DNA from: Dryocola clanedunensis_A
GTDB lineage: Bacteria > Pseudomonadota > Gammaproteobacteria > Enterobacterales > Enterobacteriaceae
Length of the DNA stretch: 64,000 nt
Assembly: GCA_038405435.1 (NCBI GenBank)
Contig: JBBYHZ010000003.1
Reading direction: 5' to 3' (one strand)
This document shows positions 8,639 through 14,933 of this stretch, in pieces. The first letter of the stretch is position 1; every line of letters starts with the position of its first letter. The notes beneath the pieces are model-generated. The model saw only the letters and a program-made list of their open reading frames with translations, made no database searches and was not told the DNA's origin. The position numbers and the translations under genes are program-made.

Positions 8639-9430
8639 ATGCCGGAAGGCTCGGAAATAAGACGTGCGGCGGATGCGCTTGAGGCCGCCGTCCTCAACAA
8701 ACCTCTTACCGACGTCTGGTTTGCTTTTCCCACGTTAAAAACGTTCGAGCAGCAGCTGATTGGCGAAAAAATCGAGCGTATCGACACGCGGGGTAAAGCG
8801 CTGTTAACACACTTTTCGAATGGTAAAACGCTTTATAGCCATAACCAGTTATATGGCGTATGGCGAGTCGTCAACGCGGATGAAACTCCGCAAACCACTC
8901 GCGTTCTGCGCGTTAAATTGCAGACGGCGGACAAGGCGATTTTGCTCTACAGCGCGTCGGAAATCCTCATGCTGGATGATGATGAGCTGGCAAAGCACCC
9001 GTTTTTACTGCGCGTGGGGCCGGACGTGCTGGATCTGACGCTGACGGTGGAGGAAGTTAAAGAGCGGCTGCTGTCGACGAGATTTCGCAGGCGGCAGTTC
9101 AGCGGCCTGCTGCTCGATCAGGCATTTCTTGCGGGGCTGGGAAACTACCTGCGCGTGGAAATACTCTGGCACGCCGGGCTGAGTGCGAGCCATCGGGCAC
9201 AGGATTTAACCCCGGAGCAGCTGGAAAGGCTTGCCAAAGCGCTGCTGGAAATACCGCGTCTTTCGTACAACACGCGGGGCAGCGTGAATGAAAACAAGCA
9301 TCACGGCTCGATTTTCAGCTTTAAGGTTTTTCATCGGGCAGGGGAGTTGTGCGAGCGTTGCGGCGGGGTGATAGACAGAACTATGCTCTCGTCCCGGCCT
9401 TTTTACTGGTGTCCGCACTGTCAGAAATAG
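8639..9430 (+). CDS. nei: Endonuclease VIII, DNA glycosylase/AP lyase
   Basis: The protein has 263 residues, as E. coli Nei. It removes oxidised pyrimidines from DNA and cuts the abasic site. The catalytic N-terminal proline (Pro2 after Met removal) and Glu3 are intact. Residue 5 is serine (PEGS), where E. coli Nei has proline. The helix-two-turn-helix region contains the conserved LLLDQAFLAGLGNYLRVE, and the C-terminal zinc finger is CERCG ... CPHC. The start has an AAGGAG site. A bidirectional terminator separates it from convergent gltA; the abrB gene found here in E. coli is absent. Confidence 0.96.
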   Translation: MPEGSEIRRAADALEAAVLNKPLTDVWFAFPTLKTFEQQLIGEKIERIDTRGKALLTHFSNGKTLYSHNQLYGVWRVVNADETPQTTRVLRVKLQTADKAILLYSASEILMLDDDELAKHPFLLRVGPDVLDLTLTVEEVKERLLSTRFRRRQFSGLLLDQAFLAGLGNYLRVEILWHAGLSASHRAQDLTPEQLERLAKALLEIPRLSYNTRGSVNENKHHGSIFSFKVFHRAGELCERCGGVIDRTMLSSRPFYWCPHCQK

Positions 9431-9433
9431 CCA

Positions 9434-9462
9434 TAAAAAAACGCGCCCTTGAGCGCGTTTTC
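9434..9462. terminator. Bidirectional terminator between nei and gltA
   Basis: ACGCGC-CCTTGA-GCGCGT stem-loop with seven A on the left and TTT on the right, placed between two convergent genes. Confidence 0.85.
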
Positions 9463-9477
9463 ATTATCAGCGAGACA

Positions 9478-10764
9478 TTAGTTTTTCAAATCAGATTTGA
9501 AATCACGCTTGTCGTAGCCGGTGTAAAGCTGGCGAGGACGGGCAATTTTGATACCGTCGTCGTGCATTTCGTTCCAGTGTGCAATCCAGCCAACGGTACG
9601 TGCCATGGCGAAGATAACGGTAAACATAGAAGACGGAATGCCCATCGCTTTCAGGATGATGCCGGAGTAGAAGTCCACGTTCGGGTAGAGTTTCTTCTCG
9701 ATGAAGTACGGGTCGTTCAGCGCAATGTGCTCAAGCTCCATCGCCACTTCCAGCAGGCTGTTATCTTTCAGATTCAGCTCTTTCAGCACTTCATGGCAGG
9801 TTTCACGCATTACGGTGGCACGCGGGTCGTAGTTTTTGTAGACGCGGTGACCAAAGCCCATCAGGCGGAAAGAGTCATTCTTGTCTTTCGCGCGGCGGAT
9901 GAATTCCGGAATGTGTTCAACGCTGCTGATCTCTTCGAGCATTTTCAGCGCGGCTTCGTTAGCGCCACCGTGCGCAGGTCCCCACAGGGAGGCGATACCG
10001 GCAGCGATACAGGCGAACGGGTTAGCGCCGCTTGAGCCTGCGGTACGCACGGTAGAGGTGGAGGCGTTTTGCTCGTGGTCGGCGTGCAGGATCAGAATAC
10101 GATCCATTGCGCGTTCCAGAATTGGGTTAACCACGTACTCTTCGCACGGCGTGGAGAACATCATATTCAGGAAGTTGCCGGCGTAGGAGAGGTCGTTACG
10201 CGGGTAAACAAACGGCTGACCGATAGAGTACTTGTAGCACATCGCTGCCATGGTCGGCATTTTTGACAGCAGGCGGAACGCGGCAATCTCGCGGTGGCGC
10301 GGGTTATTCACGTCCATTGAATCATGATAGAACGCCGCCAGCGCGCCGGTTACGCCGCACATTACCGCCATCGGGTGGGAGTCGCGACGGAAGCCGTGGA
10401 ACAAACGGGTAATTTGTTCGTGGATCATGGTGTGGCGGGTAACGGTGGTTTTGAACTCTTCGTATTGTTCCTGGGTCGGCTTTTCGCCGTTCAGCAGGAT
10501 GTAGCAGACTTCAAGATAGTTGGAGTGGGTTGCCAGCTGGTCGATCGGGAAACCACGATGGAGCAGGATGCCTTCATCACCGTCGATAAAGGTGATTTTA
10601 GATTCACATGATGCGGTGGAGGTAAAACCCGGGTCAAAAGTAAACACACCTTTAGAACCAAGACTACGGATATCAATTACATCCTGACCGAGCGTGCCCT
10701 GTAGCACATCCAGTTCGATAGCATCTTCACCGGTGCTGGTGAGGGTTGCTTTTTTGTCAGCCAT
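9478..10764 (-). CDS. gltA: Citrate synthase, type II
   Basis: Citrate synthase condenses acetyl-CoA and oxaloacetate, the entry step of the TCA cycle. The 428-residue protein is one residue longer than in E. coli and closely similar throughout. Active-site regions are HGGANEAALKML, GFGHRVYKNYDPRA (catalytic His) and YPNVDFYSGI (catalytic Asp). The N-terminal beta-rich domain of the NADH-inhibited hexameric type II enzyme is present. It is divergent from sdhC across a 640-bp control region, the classical arrangement that puts both under ArcA and CRP control. Confidence 0.98.
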   Translation of the reverse strand: MADKKATLTSTGEDAIELDVLQGTLGQDVIDIRSLGSKGVFTFDPGFTSTASCESKITFIDGDEGILLHRGFPIDQLATHSNYLEVCYILLNGEKPTQEQYEEFKTTVTRHTMIHEQITRLFHGFRRDSHPMAVMCGVTGALAAFYHDSMDVNNPRHREIAAFRLLSKMPTMAAMCYKYSIGQPFVYPRNDLSYAGNFLNMMFSTPCEEYVVNPILERAMDRILILHADHEQNASTSTVRTAGSSGANPFACIAAGIASLWGPAHGGANEAALKMLEEISSVEHIPEFIRRAKDKNDSFRLMGFGHRVYKNYDPRATVMRETCHEVLKELNLKDNSLLEVAMELEHIALNDPYFIEKKLYPNVDFYSGIILKAMGIPSSMFTVIFAMARTVGWIAHWNEMHDDGIKIARPRQLYTGYDKRDFKSDLKN

Positions 10765-11163
10765 TTACGGTCTCCTTAGCGCCTATTTTATAAGACTGCC
10801 GGGGGCCTGATTTGCATTCAAACTCACTGTGGTCGTTACCCGTTTTTTTAGTTGGCTCGCAGCTCTGTTTTAGAGGAGTACTACCAGGGTACAGAGCGAT
10901 GGGCGCTTGCAGGTAACTTAGCCACGCAGGCGAAAAACAACAAATCAGGGTGTTAGCAGTCCGTATCAGTCAAACCTGTGTACCACTAATAACTGTCCTG
11001 AATACTGGGGTCAATACCGACACACTGTTACATAACTTATTCTCAGGTGAAAGGCTGACCCTATAACTTTTGCGAATTATACGGCTTTTCTGGCCTTGTT
11101 TGTAACAAGAATGTTTAACTTTTGTCAAATCAGATGATTAAATTTTAAAATAATGTTGTTATC

Positions 11164-11177
11164 GTGATACAGGTCAC
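11164..11177. promoter_or_regulatory. CRP site of the sdhC promoter
   Basis: GTGA-TACAGG-TCAC fits the CRP half-site pattern with a 6-bp spacer. It lies about 80 bp upstream of the predicted sdhC transcription start, in the same place as the E. coli site. Confidence 0.75.
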
Positions 11178-11215
11178 TGTTCCGAGCAAAACCCTTCAAA
11201 CTATATGTAGGTTAA

Positions 11216-11244
11216 TTGTAATGATTTTGTGAAGAGCCTATACT
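11216..11244 (+). promoter_or_regulatory. sdhC promoter (sigma-70)
   Basis: TTGTAA at 11216-11221 and TATACT at 11239-11244 are separated by 17 bp, which leaves a leader of about 170 nt before sdhC. Sequence and spacing agree with the mapped E. coli sdh promoter. Confidence 0.75.
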
Positions 11245-11421
11245 GCCGCCAGGTCTCCGGAATACCCTGCCACCGGGCGCCACCCAGCGTTGTAGCCAGC
11301 ATTTTGGCATCTGGACGTAGCTGTTTTTGCATGACGCACAGTTATAGAAAGTTCGCGCTGTCTGACCCCGCCTGCAGACCCGGAGGAAGGAAACAATAAG
11401 AACAGCATGTGGGCGCTATTC

Positions 11422-11811
11422 ATGATAAAAAATGCGAAAAAACAAAGACCTGTCAATCTGGATCTCTCAACGATCCGATTTCCCGTGACTGCAATCGCTT
11501 CCATCCTCCATCGTGCATCCGGCGTGATCACTTTTGTGGCTGTCGGCATCCTGCTTTGGTTACTCGGTCTGTCACTCTCCTCCCCGGAAGGCTTCCTCGT
11601 TGCGTCATCAATGATGAGCGGCTTCTTCGTTAAATTCATTATGTGGGGCATCCTGACCGCTCTCGCTTATCACGTTGTCGGCGGTATTCGCCACATGATG
11701 ATGGACGTGGGCTATCTGGAAGAAACCTTCTTAGCGGGCAAACGATCCGCAATGATTTCCTTTGTAATAACTGTCGTGCTTTCAATTCTCGCAGGAGTCC
11801 TCGTATGGTAA
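11422..11811 (+). CDS. sdhC: Succinate dehydrogenase cytochrome b556 subunit
   Basis: SdhC is the larger membrane anchor of complex II. It carries three transmembrane helices and helps bind haem b and ubiquinone. From ATG 11422 the protein has 129 residues, as in E. coli. The conserved ASILHRASGVITF and the haem-ligand region ALAYHVVGGIRHMMMD are present. An in-frame ATG at 11407 (adding MWALF) is closer to the GGAGGAAGG site, so the start is uncertain by five codons. The stop overlaps sdhD by seven bases. Confidence 0.96.
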   Translation: MIKNAKKQRPVNLDLSTIRFPVTAIASILHRASGVITFVAVGILLWLLGLSLSSPEGFLVASSMMSGFFVKFIMWGILTALAYHVVGGIRHMMMDVGYLEETFLAGKRSAMISFVITVVLSILAGVLVW

Positions 11812-12152
11812 GCAATGCCTCCGCATTAGGTCGCAATGGCGTGCATGACTTTTTGCTGGTTCGTGCCACCGCCATCGTTATCACCCTGTACATCATCTAT
11901 ATGATCGGGTTCTTCGCCGTGACCGGCGAGTTAACCTACGAGGTCTGGCGTGGTTTCTTCGCCTCCGCCTTCACCAAAGTCTTCACCCTGCTGACGCTGT
12001 TCTCTATTTTGATCCATGCCTGGATTGGCATGTGGCAGGTACTGACCGACTACGTTAAACCGGTAGCGATTCGTCTTGGGCTGCAACTGCTGATTGTTGT
12101 CGCGCTGCTGGTGTACGTCATTTATGGATTTGTTGTGGTGTGGGGTGTGTAA
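11805..12152 (+). CDS. sdhD: Succinate dehydrogenase membrane anchor subunit
   Basis: The 115-residue protein has the E. coli length and three membrane helices. Visible features are the N-terminal NGVHDFLLVRATA, the haem/quinone-region SILIHAWIGMWQVLTDYVK and a hydrophobic C-terminal helix ending VVWGV. The start ATG lies in the sdhC stop region (ATGGTAA), and the stop shares one base with the sdhA start (TAATG). This tight coupling keeps the four subunits in step. Confidence 0.96.
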   Translation: MVSNASALGRNGVHDFLLVRATAIVITLYIIYMIGFFAVTGELTYEVWRGFFASAFTKVFTLLTLFSILIHAWIGMWQVLTDYVKPVAIRLGLQLLIVVALLVYVIYGFVVVWGV

Positions 12153-13918
12153 TGAATTTACCAGTCAGAGAGTTTGATGCAGTTGTTATCGGTGCGGGCG
12201 GTGCAGGTATGCGCGCCGCGCTGCAAATTTCTCAGTCAGGCCAGACCTGTGCCTTACTGTCCAAAGTATTCCCGACCCGTTCCCATACCGTGTCTGCGCA
12301 GGGCGGTATCACCGTCGCGCTGGGTAACACCCATGAAGACAACTGGGAATGGCATATGTACGACACGGTAAAAGGCTCCGATTACATCGGTGACCAGGAC
12401 GCCATTGAATATATGTGTAAAACCGGCCCGGAAGCGATTCTGGAACTGGAACATATGGGTCTGCCGTTTTCCCGTCTTGACGATGGCACTATTTATCAGC
12501 GTCCGTTTGGCGGCCAGTCGAAAAACTTCGGCGGCGAGCAGGCGGCACGTACAGCAGCAGCAGCGGACCGTACCGGTCACGCCCTGCTGCACACGCTTTA
12601 TCAGCAGAACCTGAAAAATAAAACCACTATCTTCTCCGAGTGGTACGCGCTGGATCTGGTAAAGAATGATGATGGCGCAGTCGTTGGCTGTACCGCGTTG
12701 TGTATTGAAACCGGTGAGGTTGTCTACTTCAAAGCCAAAGCTACCGTGCTGGCGACCGGCGGCGCAGGCCGTATTTATCAGTCCACGACCAACGCCCACA
12801 TTAATACCGGCGACGGTGTCGGCATGGCCCTGCGTGCAGGCGTGCCCGTGCAGGACATGGAGATGTGGCAGTTCCACCCAACCGGTATCGCCGGGGCGGG
12901 TGTTCTGGTTACCGAAGGCTGTCGTGGTGAAGGCGGCTATCTGCTGAACAAACACGGTGAGCGCTTCATGGAGCGTTATGCGCCGAACGCCAAAGACCTG
13001 GCGGGTCGTGACGTGGTGGCGCGTTCCATCATGATCGAAATCCGTGAAGGCCGCGGCTGCGAAGGCCCATGGGGTCCACACGCTAAACTTAAGCTGGATC
13101 ACCTGGGTAAAGAAGTGCTGGAATCTCGCCTGCCGGGTATCCTGGAGCTGTCCCGCACCTTCGCACACGTCGACCCAATCAAAGAGCCAATCCCGGTTAT
13201 CCCAACCTGCCACTATATGATGGGCGGTATTCCGACCAAAGTAACCGGACAGGCGCTGACCGTGAATGAGCAGGGCGAAGACGTTGTCATCCCTGGACTG
13301 TTTGCAGTGGGTGAGATCGCCTGCGTATCGGTACACGGTGCGAACCGCCTTGGCGGTAACTCGCTGCTGGACCTGGTGGTCTTTGGCCGCGCAGCTGGCC
13401 TGCATCTGCTGGAATGCATTGCCGAGCAGGGTGAACTGCGCGATGCAACGTCCGAGCAAATCGACGCCGCGCTGGAACGTCTGAACCGCTGGAACGGCAA
13501 CCGTGACGGCGAAGATCCTGTACAAATTCGTAAAGCCCTGCAGGAATGCATGCAGCACAACTTCTCGGTCTTCCGTGAAGGTGACGCGATGGCCAAAGGG
13601 CTTGAGCAGCTGAAGCAGATCCGCGAGCGCCTGAAAAACGCCCGTCTGGACGATACCTCCAGCGAATTCAACACCCAGCGCGTCGAATGCCTGGAGCTGG
13701 ATAACCTGATGGAAACCGCCTTTGCCACCGCCGTCTCCGCTAATTTCCGCACTGAAAGCCGGGGCGCCCATAGCCGCTTCGACTACCCGGACCGTGACGA
13801 TGCAAACTGGCTGTGCCACAGCCTGTACCTGCCAGAGTCGGAAAGCATGACCCGCCGTGAGGTGAACATGCAGCCGAAACTGCGTCCGGCATTCCCACCA
13901 AAAGTGCGTACTTACTAA
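12152..13918 (+). CDS. sdhA: Succinate dehydrogenase flavoprotein subunit
   Basis: SdhA oxidises succinate to fumarate in the cytoplasm-facing part of complex II. The 588 residues equal the E. coli protein. The dinucleotide-binding motif VVIGAGGAGMRAAL is at residues 11-24, and the FAD-linking histidine lies in TRSHTVSAQGG near residue 45. Active-site segments include QFHPTGI, GCRGEGGYLLN and the capping-domain sequence HYMMGGIPT. The frame opens 12 bases earlier, but ATG 12152 is used because it matches the family start and overlaps the sdhD stop. Confidence 0.98.
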   Translation: MNLPVREFDAVVIGAGGAGMRAALQISQSGQTCALLSKVFPTRSHTVSAQGGITVALGNTHEDNWEWHMYDTVKGSDYIGDQDAIEYMCKTGPEAILELEHMGLPFSRLDDGTIYQRPFGGQSKNFGGEQAARTAAAADRTGHALLHTLYQQNLKNKTTIFSEWYALDLVKNDDGAVVGCTALCIETGEVVYFKAKATVLATGGAGRIYQSTTNAHINTGDGVGMALRAGVPVQDMEMWQFHPTGIAGAGVLVTEGCRGEGGYLLNKHGERFMERYAPNAKDLAGRDVVARSIMIEIREGRGCEGPWGPHAKLKLDHLGKEVLESRLPGILELSRTFAHVDPIKEPIPVIPTCHYMMGGIPTKVTGQALTVNEQGEDVVIPGLFAVGEIACVSVHGANRLGGNSLLDLVVFGRAAGLHLLECIAEQGELRDATSEQIDAALERLNRWNGNRDGEDPVQIRKALQECMQHNFSVFREGDAMAKGLEQLKQIRERLKNARLDDTSSEFNTQRVECLELDNLMETAFATAVSANFRTESRGAHSRFDYPDRDDANWLCHSLYLPESESMTRREVNMQPKLRPAFPPKVRTY

Positions 13919-13933
13919 TAGCGGAGCAAAGTG

Positions 13934-14650
13934 ATGAAACTCGAATTCTCTATTTATCGCTACAACCCGGACGTTGACGATGCTCCGCGCATGCAGGAGT
14001 ACACTCTGGAAGGGGAAGAAGGGCGCGACATGATGCTGCTCGACGCGCTTATTCAGCTGAAAGAAAAAGATCCAACGCTGGCGTTTCGCCGCTCGTGCCG
14101 TGAAGGGGTTTGTGGCTCCGACGGCGTGAACATGAACGGTAAAAACGGCCTGGCCTGTATTACCCCTATCTCCGCACTGGGCAACGGCAAGCAGAAGATT
14201 GTGATCCGTCCGCTGCCGGGTTTACCCGTCGTGCGCGATCTGGTGGTAGACATGGGGCAATTCTATGCCCAATATGAGAAGATTAAGCCTTACCTGTTGA
14301 ATAATGGGCAAAATCCACCTGCTCGCGAGCATTTACAGTCGCCTGAGCAGCGTGAAAAACTGGATGGTCTGTACGAGTGCATTCTTTGCGCCTGCTGCTC
14401 AACGTCCTGCCCGTCGTTCTGGTGGAACCCGGATAAGTTTATCGGGCCTGCAGGTCTGCTGGCGGCATACCGCTTCCTGATTGACAGCCGCGATACCGAA
14501 ACGGCAAACCGTCTGGACGGCATGAGCGACGCTTTCAGCGTATTCCGCTGCCATAGCATCATGAACTGCGTCAGTGTATGTCCTAAGGGGCTGAACCCGA
14601 CGAAAGCCATCGGCCACATTAAGTCGATGCTGCTGCAAAGAAGCGCTTAG
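13934..14650 (+). CDS. sdhB: Succinate dehydrogenase iron-sulfur subunit
   Basis: SdhB passes electrons from the flavin to quinone through three iron-sulfur clusters. The 238-residue protein has the [2Fe-2S] ligands in SCREGVCGSDGVNMNG ... LAC and the [4Fe-4S] and [3Fe-4S] ligands in CILCACCSTSCP and CHSIMNCVSVCPKG. ATG 13934 is preferred over the overlapping GTG at 13931 because it gives the E. coli length. A GGAG site is 10 bases upstream. The 3' untranslated region yields the SdhX small RNA. Confidence 0.98.
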   Translation: MKLEFSIYRYNPDVDDAPRMQEYTLEGEEGRDMMLLDALIQLKEKDPTLAFRRSCREGVCGSDGVNMNGKNGLACITPISALGNGKQKIVIRPLPGLPVVRDLVVDMGQFYAQYEKIKPYLLNNGQNPPAREHLQSPEQREKLDGLYECILCACCSTSCPSFWWNPDKFIGPAGLLAAYRFLIDSRDTETANRLDGMSDAFSVFRCHSIMNCVSVCPKGLNPTKAIGHIKSMLLQRSA

Positions 14651-14663
14651 TCAGAAAAGCATT

Positions 14664-14731
14664 GGCGGATGGCGCGGGCTTATCCGCCCTACTTAAAAGG
14701 TAGGGTGGATAAACGAAGAGCCATCCACCAC
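14664..14731. repeat. Two REP-type palindromes after sdhB
   Basis: The first element pairs GGCGGAT (14664) with ATCCGCC (14682), the second pairs GGTGGAT (14704) with ATCCACC (14723). They are in tandem and separated by about 12 bp, as in a BIME. The E. coli sdhB-sucA interval also carries REP elements, with different sequence. Confidence 0.7.
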
Positions 14732-14752
14732 TCGGCTCCCGGGAAGGGAGCT

Positions 14753-14806
14753 ATGCAGGAAATCTTTAAAAACTGCCCTACGTAACCTCGTACAGCGACA
14801 GTTTTT
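14753..14806 (+). ncRNA. sdhX: SdhX (RybD) small RNA from the sdhB 3' untranslated region
   Basis: The segment starts ATGCAGGAAATC and leads into a perfect 12-bp stem, CTTTAAAAACTG / CAGTTTTTAAAG (14764-14810), whose 3' arm has five T as in an intrinsic terminator. The same bases flank the SdhX loop in E. coli, where SdhX is processed from the sdh transcript and represses ackA and other targets. The loop here differs: it is longer and contains an extra inner stem TACG / CGTA. The 5' end is an estimate. Confidence 0.55.
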
Positions 14807-14818
14807 AAAGGTTCCTTC

Positions 14819-14848
14819 GCGGGCCAAATTTCCACGGCACTGGCCCGC
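14819..14848 (+). other. Stem-loop in the sucA leader
   Basis: GCGGGCCA pairs perfectly with TGGCCCGC across a 14-nt loop. From memory, E. coli has a hairpin of different sequence at this point (GCGAGC / GCTCGC), which would be compensatory change and hence a sign of selection on structure. Its role is unknown; it may bear on processing of the sdh-suc transcript or on sucA translation. Confidence 0.45.
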
Positions 14849-14933
14849 TGAATGTGAACCCTGGAATGTGTACCAAACGTGTACGCTATAGTTATCCACG
14901 GCGAATAAGCAGATAAATGCTTAAGGGATCACG

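Larger units (their letters stand above)
10765..11421. promoter_or_regulatory. gltA-sdhC divergent control region and sdhC leader
   Basis: This is a long non-coding interval with AT-rich stretches around 11030-11230 and a GC-richer sdhC leader. Large parts match my memory of the E. coli gltA-sdhC region, including the CRP site, the sdhC -35/-10 and the leader ending GGAGGAAGGAA. In E. coli it also binds ArcA and the leader is a target of small RNAs (RyhB, Spot 42); those contacts were not resolved here base by base. Confidence 0.8.

Noticed and set aside
12254..13819. 521-codon open frame opposite sdhA
   Set aside because: Shadow of the conserved sdhA gene; no start signals and no family resemblance.
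14693..14899. 68-codon minus-strand open frame between sdhB and sucA
   Set aside because: It runs through the REP elements and the SdhX hairpin, has no ribosome binding site and no family resemblance.
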